Source: Bacillus sp. FSL K6-3431
Lineage (GTDB): Bacteria; Bacillota; Bacilli; Bacillales; Bacillaceae_C
Direction of reading: 5' to 3'
Assembly: GCF_038002605.1 (NCBI RefSeq)
Contig: NZ_JBBOCT010000001.1
Location: 1-64,000 of the forward strand
DNA length: 64,000 bases
Notes under the pieces: generated by a model
What the model saw: the letters and a program-made list of their open reading frames with translations, nothing else
What the model was told of the DNA's origin: nothing
Database searches by the model: none
Shown here: positions 1 to 9,962 of the stretch, piece after piece
Layout of the letters: every line of letters begins with the position of its first letter
Numbering within the stretch: position 1 is the first letter of the stretch
Program-made: the position numbers and the translations under genes

Positions 1-1359
1 AATTTTATCAACGAAGCTCCAAGATAAGGCCACTTCATCCCAATGAGTAAAGTTTGTAGCATCTCCGCGAAGGCAATCAAATAACAACTTTTCATATGCC
101 TCAGGCGTATTTAATCCTGCAACATCATTATTTGCAAAGTTAAGTTTGACAGGTGTTGTTTCCATCGTTTGCCCGGATTGTTTCGCATTTAGATGCAATG
201 TAATCCCTTCTTCAGGCTGAATATGGATAACAAGCAAGTTGGGTGCTAGTTTCTTTTCGGATTTGTAATAGAGATTCATTGGAACGTCTTTAAATTGGAT
301 AATGATTTTCGTTGATTTCTCTGTCATTCTTTTTCCAGTTCTAATATAGAAAGGCACACCGGCCCAGCGGAAATTATCGATCATTAATTTTCCAGCTACA
401 AAAGTAGCTGTATTGGAGTCAGGATTGACATTCAGCTCTTCACGGTAACCAAGAAGTGGTTGACCATTTTCTTCACCTGGTCCGTATTGGCCACGTACGA
501 AATAATCTTGTATTTCTTCGTTTTCAATCGAACGAAGGGCACTAAGCACTTTTACCTTTTCACTGCGAATTTCTTTTGGTGTTAGTCGAATTGGCGGTTC
601 CATTGCGAGTAATGCGACTATTTGTAGCATATGGTTTTGAAACATATCACGTAATGCACCGCTTGTTTCGTAATATCCTCCGCGTTCTTCTACTCCTAGC
701 ATTTCACTTGAAGTAATTTGAATGTTCGAGATGAATCGGCTGTTCCATTGCGGTTCGAAAATCGCATTAGCAAATCGAATAACCTCAATATTTTGCACCA
801 TTTCCTTGCCAAGATAATGGTCAATTCGGTAAATATCATTTTCGGAAAAAACGCTACGAATTTGTTTATTTAAATGAATAGCGGAGTCAAGGTCATGTCC
901 AAATGGCTTTTCAATGACTAGACGATGAAAGCCGTCTGTATCGGTCAAACCATCTGTTTTTAAATGTTCCGCGATCGTACCGAAAAATTCCGGAGCCATG
1001 GCCAAATAGAAAATACGATTTCCCTCTAGTGAATAAGTTTTGTCTAGTTGGGTTGCTAGGTCTTTTAATTGTATGTAAGATTGTGAATCAGTCACATCAT
1101 GAGATTGATAATAAAAATGGGAGATAAATTTTTCAATATCTTCTGCATCTTGTATAGATGATAGAACAGAGTCTTTCACATGTTCTCTTAAAATGTCATT
1201 GGTCCATGGACGTCTTGCGACACCTACAACTGCAAAATGCTCCGCAAGTTTACCTTTTCTGAAAAGATGGTATAGGGAAGGATATAGCTTTCTTTTAGCT
1301 AAATCTCCTGTCGCTCCAAAAATCATGATTAATGATGCAGGTGTTTCTGATTGTATCAT
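1..1359 (-). CDS. zwf: Glucose-6-phosphate 1-dehydrogenase (3' end cut by window edge)
   Basis: Oxidises glucose-6-phosphate to 6-phosphogluconolactone with NADP, the first step of the oxidative pentose phosphate pathway in the cytosol. The reverse strand reads open from an ATG at 1359 to the window edge, about 453 of the roughly 490 residues usual for the family. The N-terminus carries the nucleotide-binding stretch IMIFGATGDLAKRKL. The substrate-binding signature RIDHYLGKE, with the catalytic-site His and Lys, is read near 815-840. An AGAGAGG ribosome-binding site precedes the ATG. The gene is divergent from rnz, the order seen in B. subtilis (yqjJ-yqjK). The C-terminal part lies outside the window. 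Confidence 0.95.
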   Translation of the reverse strand, partial: MIQSETPASLIMIFGATGDLAKRKLYPSLYHLFRKGKLAEHFAVVGVARRPWTNDILREHVKDSVLSSIQDAEDIEKFISHFYYQSHDVTDSQSYIQLKDLATQLDKTYSLEGNRIFYLAMAPEFFGTIAEHLKTDGLTDTDGFHRLVIEKPFGHDLDSAIHLNKQIRSVFSENDIYRIDHYLGKEMVQNIEVIRFANAIFEPQWNSRFISNIQITSSEMLGVEERGGYYETSGALRDMFQNHMLQIVALLAMEPPIRLTPKEIRSEKVKVLSALRSIENEEIQDYFVRGQYGPGEENGQPLLGYREELNVNPDSNTATFVAGKLMIDNFRWAGVPFYIRTGKRMTEKSTKIIIQFKDVPMNLYYKSEKKLAPNLLVIHIQPEEGITLHLNAKQSGQTMETTPVKLNFANNDVAGLNTPEAYEKLLFDCLRGDATNFTHWDEVALSWSFVDKI

Positions 1360-1536
1360 AATGAAAACCTCTCTTTTTTTCATAAACTTTTTCTACGTAT
1401 TAATACTTCTTTCCTATCTTATCAAGTATTCTGAAAAAAGACGACATGTTGTATACAATTTCCTGAAAAAGAATCAATATTATTGTTCCAAGTTTATATG
1501 TTAATATATAAAACATAGCCTCGGAGGTGATTGAAA

Positions 1537-2472
1537 ATGGAGCTAATGTTTCTTGGAACAGGTGCCGGAGTACCGGCAAAATTGCGGAATGTTACCGCAA
1601 TGGCTCTTAAGTTGCTAGAAGAAAGAAATACTATTTGGTTATTTGATTGCGGTGAAGCGACCCAGCATCAAATTATTCATACTTCTATAAAGCCAAGAAA
1701 AATCGAGAAAATATTTATAACTCATCTTCATGGTGACCATATATTCGGTTTACCTGGCTTATTAGGAAGCCGATCATTTCAAGGGGGCACATCTGAGCTT
1801 ACAGTCTATGGACCAAAGGGAATCCGTCAATACATAGAAGTTTCTTTGCAAGTAAGTCAGACCCATGTAAAATACCCTTTAGAGATCATTGAAATAGAAG
1901 AAGGTACCATTTTTGAAGATGAACAATTTTGTGTTGAAACCTTACTTCTTGATCATGCTGTTCCAAGTTATGGTTTCCGTATTACGGAAAAAGATAAACA
2001 AGGAACACTTGATGCGTCACGTCTTATCGCTGAAGGCATACTGCCAGGCCCTATGTATAAAAAGCTGAAAGATGGTGAAACGATCATTTTAGAAGATGGT
2101 AGGGTTTTACATGGCAATGATTACTTAGGTCCAGATCAAGAAGGAAAAGTTATTTGTATCCTTGGTGATACAAGACCTTGTGAAAATGCACTGTTACTTG
2201 CGAAAAATGCAGACTTGCTCGTTCATGAAGCAACTTTTGCCGATGGAAACGAAGAAATGGCTTATGATTATTTCCATTCAACAACGACTCAAGCTGCCGA
2301 ACTTGCTTTGGCAGCAGAGGCGCGTGCGCTTTGTCTTACCCATATCAGTTCCCGATACGGGAAGGATATGTGGAATGAACTTATGGAAGAAGCAAAAAGC
2401 TTATTTCCTACAACGACAATCGCCCACGACTTTAAAGAAGTCTCTATTCCATTTAACAGTGAGGAAGACTGA
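1537..2472 (+). CDS. rnz: Ribonuclease Z
   Basis: Endoribonuclease that trims the 3' ends of tRNA precursors lacking an encoded CCA. It is a metallo-beta-lactamase-fold enzyme of about 311 residues, the normal bacterial length. The zinc-binding motif THLHGDH is at about residues 63-69, and further ligands follow ([28 protein letters not shown]). A TTG six bases upstream is in frame, but GGAGGTGA at 1523-1530 is spaced correctly only for the ATG at 1537, and the family begins MEL-FLGTGAG, so this start was chosen. Divergent from zwf and convergent with namA. Confidence 0.95.
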   Translation: MELMFLGTGAGVPAKLRNVTAMALKLLEERNTIWLFDCGEATQHQIIHTSIKPRKIEKIFITHLHGDHIFGLPGLLGSRSFQGGTSELTVYGPKGIRQYIEVSLQVSQTHVKYPLEIIEIEEGTIFEDEQFCVETLLLDHAVPSYGFRITEKDKQGTLDASRLIAEGILPGPMYKKLKDGETIILEDGRVLHGNDYLGPDQEGKVICILGDTRPCENALLLAKNADLLVHEATFADGNEEMAYDYFHSTTTQAAELALAAEARALCLTHISSRYGKDMWNELMEEAKSLFPTTTIAHDFKEVSIPFNSEED

Positions 2473-2481
2473 AAATATACT

Positions 2482-2510
2482 AGGCCCGCATTATGCGGGT
2501 CTATTTATTT
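2482..2510. terminator. Bidirectional terminator between rnz and namA
   Basis: A GC-rich hairpin (GGCCCGCAT paired with ATGCGGGTC) lies between the convergent rnz and namA stop codons. It is followed by a T-rich stretch on the plus strand and an A/T-rich one on the other side. It probably ends both transcripts. Confidence 0.7.
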
Positions 2511-3526
2511 TACCATCCTCTATTGTATTGTTCAGGCGCCTCGATATCGAAGCCGAGTTCTTTAGCAGCATTTCGTGGCCAATAAGGATCACGTAGAAGG
2601 GCACGAGCTAAAAAGATTAAATCGGCACGATCGTTCTGTAATATTTCTTCCGCTTGGATTCCTGTAGTGATTAAACCAACTGCACCAGTTGGGATAACGG
2701 CTTCTTTGCGAATTTGGTCAGCGAAAGGAACTTGATATCCAGGGAATGGAGAAATTTTGGCAGGCGCCACAGCACCTGAACTTACATCAATAAGATCGAC
2801 ACCTTGTTCTTTCATCCATGTTGCCATACCGACATAGTCTTGTACATCTAGACCATCTTCCAAATAATCCTTTGCCGAAATTCGAACAAAAAGAGGGCCA
2901 TTCCAAACAGATTTTACTTGTTCAATTATTTCACGAAGAAACCGATAGCGGTTTTCCCGTGATCCTCCGTATTCATCTACTCGCTTATTTGTTAAGGGTG
3001 AGAGAAATTCATTGATTAAATAGCCATGTGCGCCATGAAGTTCAATAATATCAAAACCTGCTTCTTTCGCTCTGCGCACTGCTTGTTTGAATGCCTCAAT
3101 TGTTTCTTTTATTTCAATAACGCTCATTTCTTTAGGAGTTTTCATAGTCTCATCAAACGGCAGGGGAGAAGGGGCGATGATTTCGCCTTCCAATACTGCT
3201 TTACGACCCGCATGGGCAATTTGAATGCCTGCTGCTGCACCATGCTCCTTTACCATTTTCGTAAGCTTAGAGAGCCCGTTAATATGATCATCACTCCAAA
3301 TACCTAAATCTTGTGGGCTAATTCTTCCTTGCGGAGTCACCGCTGTTGCTTCTACCATAATTAGCCCTGCTTGGCCAACTGCTCTACTTGTATAGTGTGT
3401 ATAGTGCCAGGATTCGACCATTCCATCTTCATGTTCAGACGAATACATGCACATTGGAGACATCACGATTCGGTTTTTCAGTGTTATATTTTTTATTGTG
3501 TAGGGTTCAAATAATTTTACCGACAT
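2510..3526 (-). CDS. namA: NADPH dehydrogenase NamA (Old Yellow Enzyme family, YqjM type)
   Basis: FMN-dependent ene-reductase that reduces the C=C bond of alpha,beta-unsaturated carbonyl compounds and some nitro compounds with NADPH. The 338 residues equal B. subtilis YqjM in length. The redox-tuning Cys lies in the YqjM-type stretch [11 protein letters not shown]. The substrate-binding pair is seen in ELHGAHGYL, where YqjM has EIHAAHGYL. The C-terminal arginine motif YNRGW is present. The open frame extends to a TTG at 3532, but AGGAGG at 3533-3538 is six bases from the ATG at 3526, which also gives the family N-terminus. Confidence 0.94.
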   Translation of the reverse strand: MSVKLFEPYTIKNITLKNRIVMSPMCMYSSEHEDGMVESWHYTHYTSRAVGQAGLIMVEATAVTPQGRISPQDLGIWSDDHINGLSKLTKMVKEHGAAAGIQIAHAGRKAVLEGEIIAPSPLPFDETMKTPKEMSVIEIKETIEAFKQAVRRAKEAGFDIIELHGAHGYLINEFLSPLTNKRVDEYGGSRENRYRFLREIIEQVKSVWNGPLFVRISAKDYLEDGLDVQDYVGMATWMKEQGVDLIDVSSGAVAPAKISPFPGYQVPFADQIRKEAVIPTGAVGLITTGIQAEEILQNDRADLIFLARALLRDPYWPRNAAKELGFDIEAPEQYNRGW

Positions 3527-3601
3527 ATTCAACCTCCTATATAGCTTCTACGCTAAAATATATTATACCAATCTTAGGGAGGAGAATGACAGTAGCTTGC
3601 T

Positions 3602-4435
3602 TCACAAAGAATTAATATGCCGGGATTCGTGCAGTTTTCCCAGTTCTTTGGCTTGGTTTGCCGCTGTTTTTATGCACTCAATAACAGCTTCTTTGACAGC
3701 TTTTTGTTGAAGAACTTGAATTCCTGCTTCTGTCGTTCCACCTGGGCTTGTGACTTCGAAACGCAGATCTGCTGCTTCTTTTTTCGACGATAATAGCATT
3801 TCTGTTGCTCCAGATAGTGTTTGGATGATCAGCTTTTTCGCTAAATCTGCCTCAAGTCCCAATTCTTTAGCTGACTGCTCCATCGCCTCGACCAAGTAAT
3901 ATATATAAGCTGGGCCGCTTCCGGCGAGACCAGTAATAGCATCAAGCTGATTTTCTTCCACTACCGTCGTCATGCCAACTGCTGCTAATATATCTTGGGT
4001 AAGTTGCATTTGCTTTACTGTTACGTTTGAGTTAAACGTAATTGCTGTTGCTGATTTTCCGACACTTGCAGATGTATTTGGCATTGCCCTTACAATGGAA
4101 CTACCCGTATTAAGCCTTTCTTCCAAAAAGTGCAGAGAGATACCAGCCAAAACAGAAACAAAAACAGTGTTGTCATTTATAAAAGGGCGTACCTTTTGTA
4201 AAACAGCGTCGGCATCCTTTGGCTTCACAGCAAAAACAATCATATTAGCGTCCTGTAATAGTTCCTCTAAATTATATGTTGTATGAATACCATATCGACG
4301 TTCAAGCTCCGCCATCTTTTCCTTATTATTCCGATTCGTTGCGTAAATTTCATCTTGATGACAGATTTTTGTTTCAATCAATCTTGTGATGATGGCTTCA
4401 GCCATGGATCCCGCTCCGATGAATGAGATTTTCAC
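3602..4435 (-). CDS. proI: Pyrroline-5-carboxylate reductase
   Basis: Catalyses the last step of proline synthesis, NAD(P)H-dependent reduction of 1-pyrroline-5-carboxylate. The 277 residues show the N-terminal Rossmann motif FIGAGSMAEAI, the VFAVKP segment and the C-terminal family signature around LAGSGPAYIYYLVEAM and TSPGGTTEAGI. The start is a GTG at 4435 behind GGAGGG. The long T-box leader upstream places the gene under tRNA-charging control, as for proI of B. subtilis. The namA-proI-yqjP neighbourhood is also as in B. subtilis, so the symbol proI is used rather than proC. Confidence 0.92.
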   Translation of the reverse strand: MKISFIGAGSMAEAIITRLIETKICHQDEIYATNRNNKEKMAELERRYGIHTTYNLEELLQDANMIVFAVKPKDADAVLQKVRPFINDNTVFVSVLAGISLHFLEERLNTGSSIVRAMPNTSASVGKSATAITFNSNVTVKQMQLTQDILAAVGMTTVVEENQLDAITGLAGSGPAYIYYLVEAMEQSAKELGLEADLAKKLIIQTLSGATEMLLSSKKEAADLRFEVTSPGGTTEAGIQVLQQKAVKEAVIECIKTAANQAKELGKLHESRHINSL

Positions 4436-4456
4436 TTATTTCCCTCCGTTGCTTTA

Positions 4457-4747
4457 AAATAAAAACCCCTCTCATCCTATTTAAGAGGACGAAAGGGTTA
4501 GCTTTCGTGGTACCACTTTTATTAGCTGAATAGACTGAAAATATAGCTGTCTTCATACCCTTATAACGTAGGGGATACGGTCAGTCTCACTGACGGCTCG
4601 CTGGCAGGTTTATCGAAAAGTGGATGTTGAAAACTTGTTCGGGCAAGGACTCAATCACTTAAATCGTTTCCTATTTACTCATCCCGATCAATGCTATTCC
4701 GCTTAAAGTTTAATTATGATTATGCTGTGAAGGAAAGAAATTGTCAA
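4457..4747 (-). promoter_or_regulatory. Promoter and T-box leader of proI
   Basis: Read on the minus strand: a promoter TTGACA (4747-4742), 17-bp spacer and CATAAT (4724-4719), then a leader of about 260 nt. The leader shows T-box hallmarks: GATGAGTA near the 5' side of stem I, an AGCGAGC bulge motif, the T-box core AAAAGTGGTACCACG (complement of about 4506-4520), and a terminator hairpin at 4457-4497 followed by TTTTTATTTT. T-boxes sense uncharged tRNA by antitermination. A proline specifier is expected from the downstream gene, but the specifier loop could not be assigned by eye. Confidence 0.88.
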
Positions 4748-4888
4748 GAATATTCACGGGAAAAATAAAGAGCATTATACAAATATAATGACATTATTGT
4801 TAGAAATCGCTACACTATAATTACTTGTATGTAAACGGGAGAGTTTAATCGTTAAATAACTATGTAACTATAGTAAAGTTGAGGGATC

Positions 4889-5875
4889 ATGATGGCCAGT
4901 TCTTTTAATAAGATAACAAAGCTTATTTTACCTACACCTCTTGTTGTAGGTGATGTGAATGTTTATATTGTAAGAGGTGAAGCTTTAACACTCATTGATG
5001 CTGGAGTGAAGACGAAAGCGGCATGGGAAGCTTTTCGGTTTCAACTAGGTCAGCATGGGATCACACCGGAGGACATTGAACAAGTTGTCTTGACTCATCA
5101 TCACCCAGATCATGTTGGGCTACTTGAATGGCTACCAGAAGATGTGCCCATATACGGACATACATATGTGCGCCCATGGATTGAGATGGACGAGAAATTT
5201 TTCTTAAACTACGATATCTTCTATAAAGGATTGCTCACTGAGTTTGGAATTGAAGGTAATTTCGACCAAATGTTAAAGGTGATGAAGGAGCCACTTCGCT
5301 ATTCTAGCAAACGTCGGCTGACATATGAAATCCAAGAAGGAGATATTATTCCAGGAATGGGAGGTTGGTCTATTATCAATACTCCCGGCCACGCACAAAG
5401 CCATATATCTTTATACCAGGAAAAAGATGGTGTGATACTCTCAGGTGATCATCTGCTTGCTACGATATCATCTAATCCATTACTTGAGCCGGCATTAGAT
5501 CCTTCCGTTGAACGTCCAAAGCCGCAATTACAATATAATGATTCATTAAAAAAATTACTCGATTTGGACATCAGTATTGCATATACTGGACATGGAGTAG
5601 AAGTGAATAAGGTTCACGAACTTGTAGAACGCCGATTGAAGCGCCAGCATGAAAGAGCCTTGCAAGTGGGAGAACTCTTGCGAGGTAATGAGCTAACTAC
5701 ATTTACCATTACAAAAAAACTCTTCCCCGCTGTTTATCAAAGGGAGCTTGGATTAACTTTATCGGAAACAACAGCTCAGCTTGATTATCTATTGTCACTT
5801 GGGATGATTGAAAAAAGAATTGATACTAATGGAGTTGCTTTGTTTACTATGCGATCAGGAGTTGTGCATTCATGA
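4889..5875 (+). CDS. yqjP: MBL-fold metallo-hydrolase (YqjP type)
   Basis: Hydrolase of the metallo-beta-lactamase superfamily with unknown substrate. The 328 residues contain the zinc-binding motif LTHHHPDHVG at about residues 67-76, a second ligand segment NTPGHAQSH and the SGDHLLATI aspartate motif, followed by a C-terminal winged-helix-like extension typical of the YqjP group. Two ATG codons lie side by side (4889 and 4892) behind GAGGG, and the second is slightly better spaced. The gene overlaps the next one by four bases (ATGA), so the two are translationally coupled, as yqjP-yqjQ are in B. subtilis. Confidence 0.85.
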   Translation: MMASSFNKITKLILPTPLVVGDVNVYIVRGEALTLIDAGVKTKAAWEAFRFQLGQHGITPEDIEQVVLTHHHPDHVGLLEWLPEDVPIYGHTYVRPWIEMDEKFFLNYDIFYKGLLTEFGIEGNFDQMLKVMKEPLRYSSKRRLTYEIQEGDIIPGMGGWSIINTPGHAQSHISLYQEKDGVILSGDHLLATISSNPLLEPALDPSVERPKPQLQYNDSLKKLLDLDISIAYTGHGVEVNKVHELVERRLKRQHERALQVGELLRGNELTTFTITKKLFPAVYQRELGLTLSETTAQLDYLLSLGMIEKRIDTNGVALFTMRSGVVHS

Positions 5876-6669
5876 AAAATCAACGCCTGATGGGTAAAAC
5901 AATTGTTATTACTGGTGCTTCTGGAGGATTAGGGGAGCAAATAGCTAAACAATGTGCGCAAAACGGGGCACATTTATTTTTACTTGCTCGAAATGAAGAA
6001 CGGCTGGAACAAGTTGCAATCTCGATTCGTGAACTATATAAGGTCAGATGTACTGCGATAAAGCTAGATGTGACACAGTATGATCAAATCCCACCTGTTT
6101 TCCGGCGTATTTATGAAGAGGCTGGACACATAGATGTATTGGTGAACAACTCTGGTTATGGAATTTTTGCGGAGGCAGAAAATATCAGGCTTGCTGATGT
6201 GGAAGGAATGTTTGCGGTCAATGTTGTAGGGCTGATAGCCTGTACAAAAGAAGTCATACCATCCATGTGTCAGCGTAAATCTGGTCAGATAATTAATATT
6301 GCTTCCCAGGCCGGAAAGCTAGCAACGCCGAAATCTAGTGTGTATTCGGCATCGAAACATGCAGTCTTAGGATTTACGAATAGCCTTCGCATGGAAATGT
6401 CAAGATATGGCGTTCAAGTCATGGCGGTAAATCCAGGACCGATCCGAACGACATTTTTTGATAAAGCTGATCCAGAGGGTTCCTATTTAGAGAGCTTAGG
6501 CCGTTTTATGCTTGACACTGAGAAGGTGGCTGAAAATATTGTTGCTTCGATGCTTAGTAATCGTCGTGAAATCAACTTGCCCCGTTGGATGGATTTCGCT
6601 GGGACACTTCATACCTTGATGCCTAGAGTGGTAGAACGTCTTGGTAGAAAAGCATTTTTTAAAAAATAG
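5872..6669 (+). CDS. yqjQ: Short-chain dehydrogenase/reductase (YqjQ type)
   Basis: NAD(P)-dependent oxidoreductase of the classical SDR family, substrate unknown. The 265 residues show the cofactor motif TGASGGLGE near residues 14-22, NNSGYG (the NNAG-type motif), a serine in NIASQAG and the catalytic YSASK. The C-terminal stretch resembles DltE/YqjQ-type reductases that act near membranes, but no membrane span is obvious. The ATG overlaps the yqjP stop by four bases, indicating one operon. Confidence 0.85.
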   Translation: MKNQRLMGKTIVITGASGGLGEQIAKQCAQNGAHLFLLARNEERLEQVAISIRELYKVRCTAIKLDVTQYDQIPPVFRRIYEEAGHIDVLVNNSGYGIFAEAENIRLADVEGMFAVNVVGLIACTKEVIPSMCQRKSGQIINIASQAGKLATPKSSVYSASKHAVLGFTNSLRMEMSRYGVQVMAVNPGPIRTTFFDKADPEGSYLESLGRFMLDTEKVAENIVASMLSNRREINLPRWMDFAGTLHTLMPRVVERLGRKAFFKK

Positions 6670-6700
6670 GATATCGTGAAATGAAGAAATTATTGTATAG

Positions 6701-7459
<759 letters not shown>

Positions 7460-7461
7460 AA

Positions 7462-7499
7462 AAACCCTTTATTCTCATTTGAGGATAAAGGGTTTTTTT
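7462..7499 (+). terminator. Rho-independent terminator after map
   Basis: Symmetric hairpin AACCCTTTAT-loop-ATAAAGGGTT with an A-tract before it and seven Ts after it, starting three bases beyond the map stop codon. Confidence 0.93.
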
Positions 7500-7539
7500 G
7501 TAAAAATAAGAAAGTATATAAATTCATTTGAAACTTGGC

Positions 7540-7900
7540 CTTTCTATGTCTAGCTCCAGCGCCCAACGACTAGCAAACTTCAGGATTCTTCCTACGATAA
7601 GTCAACATCGGTTCGCCTTACGTGTATAGCTCTAGGCGCAAGGGGCTCGAGTCATAAGTCAATCCGTCAAGAATGTAAAGCCCAACCTTCTCCTCGCCGT
7701 TTTGTCTTATGCTTGTCACCCCTGAACGAGCGCCTTACGCTTTTCGTGGCTTACCGTGTTTCCTTTATCTCGGGCCCACACAAGTGGGTCACATCGGTGT
7801 TGCCACAGGACGTGGCGATCTTAACCGATGATCCATTTTGTTTGTACGTCGCTAAACGAGCGCTTCCGCTTTTCCTAATATCCAGAAAAAAATACCATTG
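7540..7900. repeat. Intergenic repeat block with hairpin core (copy A)
   Basis: This gap of about 460 bases between map and the polymerase gene has no convincing gene. It holds GC-richer repeat sequence of a kind common between Bacillaceae genes (TCTAGCTCCAGCGCC, GAACGAGCGCCTTACGC). At 7793-7829 it contains a nested hairpin: outer stem ATCGGT/ACCGAT, inner stem GCCAC/GTGGC, loop AGGAC. The same loop with different but matched stems recurs near 13.7, 25.2, 56.3 and 59.3 kb. A 62-codon open frame inside (7713-7901) is judged spurious. Confidence 0.7.
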
Positions 7901-7938
7901 AATAATAAAGCATATTCGGATAGACTGTTGGATATATT

Positions 7939-7952
7939 AGAACAAACGTTCC
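7939..7952 (+). promoter_or_regulatory. LexA (SOS) box upstream of the Y-family polymerase
   Basis: AGAACAAACGTTCC contains the GAAC-N4-GTTC core of the Bacillus LexA operator. It lies just before the ribosome-binding site of the polymerase gene, which implies induction by DNA damage. Confidence 0.8.
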
Positions 7953-7971
7953 TTTTATGGAGGAGAGAAAA

Positions 7972-9234
7972 ATGAGTGTGGATTACAGCAAACTGCCTAG
8001 TGATAAAATATTATGCATTGATATGAAAAGTTTCTATGCGAGCTGTTCAGCTGTCATGCTCGGTCTTAATCCACTCAAATGTTATCTAGCTGTTGTCGGA
8101 AACTTAAGCCAGCCTGGAAGTGTTGTTTTGGCTGCGTCACCATGTTTGAAAAAAGAGTATGGGATAAAAACTGGTTCTCGTTTGTTTGAAATTCCAAAAG
8201 ACGCAGGGATTCACCTTGCAGAAGCAAAGATGAGCACATATTTGCGAATTTCGACTGAAATCAATCGTCTTCTCAATCGTTATGTTCCGAAAGAAGCGAT
8301 TCATGTGTACAGTGTCGATGAAAGCTTTATCAAAATCGATGGAACAAACCAGTTATGGGGTGATGCATACTCGGTCGCCGAGAAAGTGAAGGATGATTTG
8401 CTGCGAGAGTTCCAGCTTACATGCTCCATCGGCATTGGACCAAATATGCTTCTTTCAAAGCTATGCCTTGATCTCGAAGCAAAACATTCAGGTATTGCGG
8501 AATGGATATACGAGGACATACCTAAAAAACTGTGGCCGGTGTCTCCGTTACGGAAAATGTGGGGAATTGGAAGGCAAGTAGAGAAGAAACTCAATAACAT
8601 GGGGATTTTTAATGTCGGTCAACTTGCACACTACGATCTCGGTTTACTGGAAAAGAAATTTGGAGTAATGGGAAATCAGTTGTATTACCATGCAAGGGGA
8701 GTTGATTTATCAAAATTGGGCGCTCCGATAATGGAAGGACAAATTAGCTTTGGTAAAAGCCAGATTTTACTTCGTGATTACAAAGAAAAATCGGAAATTA
8801 TATGTGTGATTCTTGAGATGTGCGAAGAAGTAGCAAGAAGAGCCCGCGAGCACGGAAAAGCTGGGAGAACAATCAGTCTTGGTATTGACTACAGCGATCG
8901 CGAGTTTGGAGGCGGATTTCTTCGGTCACGCTCAGTCGAAGAGCCGACAAATATAACGATGGATATTTATCGTGTATGCCTAGAATTAATGGCAAATCAT
9001 TATACTGGAAAAACGGTGCGGAAAATTTCTATCGGTTTGTCCAATATTGCAGACGATCGCGTCTTCCAGATGAATTTATTTGAACCTAAAAAAATACATG
9101 AACGGAACCTGGGCTATATCGTTGATAAAATCCGCCGTCGACACGGGGCGGCTTCAATCCTTAGAGCGGTCTCCTATACAGAAGCAGGAACAGCACTAAA
9201 GAGGGCAGCTCTAGTCGGTGGGCATAAAGCGTAA
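7972..9234 (+). CDS. polYB: Y-family DNA polymerase (UvrX/PolY2, YqjW type)
   Basis: Error-prone translesion polymerase of the ImpB/MucB/SamB family. The 420 residues include the catalytic N-terminal motif CIDMKSFYASC at about residues 16-26, the second acidic motif YSVDESFI near residue 110, the HhH region KMWGIGRQVEKKLNNMGI and a little-finger domain. QMNLFEPKK near the C-terminus resembles a beta-clamp-binding QxxLF peptide. The open frame begins at an ATG at 7957, but GGAGGAG at 7959-7965 serves the ATG at 7972, so the latter was chosen. It is preceded by a SOS box and followed by a YolD-like gene, as yqjW-yqjX are. Confidence 0.9.
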   Translation: MSVDYSKLPSDKILCIDMKSFYASCSAVMLGLNPLKCYLAVVGNLSQPGSVVLAASPCLKKEYGIKTGSRLFEIPKDAGIHLAEAKMSTYLRISTEINRLLNRYVPKEAIHVYSVDESFIKIDGTNQLWGDAYSVAEKVKDDLLREFQLTCSIGIGPNMLLSKLCLDLEAKHSGIAEWIYEDIPKKLWPVSPLRKMWGIGRQVEKKLNNMGIFNVGQLAHYDLGLLEKKFGVMGNQLYYHARGVDLSKLGAPIMEGQISFGKSQILLRDYKEKSEIICVILEMCEEVARRAREHGKAGRTISLGIDYSDREFGGGFLRSRSVEEPTNITMDIYRVCLELMANHYTGKTVRKISIGLSNIADDRVFQMNLFEPKKIHERNLGYIVDKIRRRHGAASILRAVSYTEAGTALKRAALVGGHKA

Positions 9235-9248
9235 GGGAGTGTATAAGC

Positions 9249-9577
9249 ATGATTCACGATCGGATAAAATGGAACTCGCTCATGCTTCCCGAACATGTAG
9301 CAATGTTGCGCAACTGGGCAGCTGAGGATATACATGAAGAACCAAAGGAATTAGATGAACAGAAATTGGAACAATTGAACGAAATAGCGATAGAAGCAAT
9401 GGCATGTGGAAAGAAGTAATGATTCACTACTTCAAAAAAATCATTATGAAGAATTAATTGCTATAATTCATGATTTTGATATGTTGCAAAAGGAATTCTG
9501 TCTTGTCGATCAGAGTGGATCAGTATAGGATTTTAATTGAGAGTATCGATCAGATCAAAATAGTAGATGAAGTATGA
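9249..9577 (+). pseudogene. YolD-like protein, disrupted by two frameshifts (yqjX type)
   Basis: The frame opened by the ATG at 9249 gives 56 residues beginning MIHDRIKWNSLMLPEHVAML, the start of YolD-like proteins, and stops at 9419. Similarity appears to continue in a second frame (SNDSLLQKNHYEELIAI, about 9415-9526) and then a third (QYRILIESIDQIKIVDEV, ending in TGA at 9577). Joined, these give about 109 codons, the usual YolD length. YolD proteins accompany Y-family polymerases as inhibitors or partners. The gene looks recently inactivated unless the short product is used or the sequence has errors. Confidence 0.65.
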
Positions 9578-9588
9578 GAAAAGGGCCC

Positions 9589-9611
9589 TGACTGAAAGGC
9601 CTTTTCAGTCA
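9589..9611 (-). terminator. Possible terminator of the CDGSH gene
   Basis: Inverted repeat TGACTGAAA/TTTCAGTCA about 15 bases beyond the stop codon of the minus-strand CDGSH gene. The T-run after it on that strand is short and interrupted by GGGCCC, so the assignment is tentative. Confidence 0.4.
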
Positions 9612-9625
9612 AGAGTTTCTCCACC

Positions 9626-9832
9626 CTATAATACTTTTTCGGCTCTGACACAGGATTCAAACGTTCCTTTATGGGCTCCATCGCAAAAAGGCTTTTTGCT
9701 TGAAAGACCGCAGCGGCAAAGAGAGAATGCTTTTTTCGTTTCGAATACATTACCATCTGCATCAATAAGCTCTACATCACCAGTTACGCGGTAAGATCCA
9801 TTATCCAATACTTTAATTTGTACCTTTTCCAT
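9626..9832 (-). CDS. CDGSH iron-sulfur domain protein
   Basis: A 68-residue protein with the complete CDGSH motif near residues 39-55: CRCG, then SSKKPFCDGAH, giving three Cys and one His for a [2Fe-2S] cluster. It starts at an ATG behind GGAGG. Such proteins are thought to handle iron-sulfur clusters or electrons in the cytosol. It is convergent with the YolD-like pseudogene and divergent from the yqkB-like gene. The physiological role is not known. Confidence 0.87.
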   Translation of the reverse strand: MEKVQIKVLDNGSYRVTGDVELIDADGNVFETKKAFSLCRCGLSSKKPFCDGAHKGTFESCVRAEKVL

Positions 9833-9962
9833 ATGAAAACCTCCATTTGTAAAATAAGCAATCTCTTAAATAGTAGGAGGAATTCGAGCGAAATGCAACC
9901 TCTTTCCATGTTTGACTATGTTATGATAGGAGAAAGAAGTAAAAAGAAAGGTGTGCATCCCT

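Noticed and set aside
1193..1504. Plus-strand open frame opposite the start of zwf
   Set aside because: It mostly overlaps zwf on the other strand, lacks a ribosome-binding site and has no recognisable product.
7713..7901. 62-codon open frame in the map-polymerase gap
   Set aside because: It falls in non-coding repeat sequence with the AGGAC hairpin and has no ribosome-binding site.
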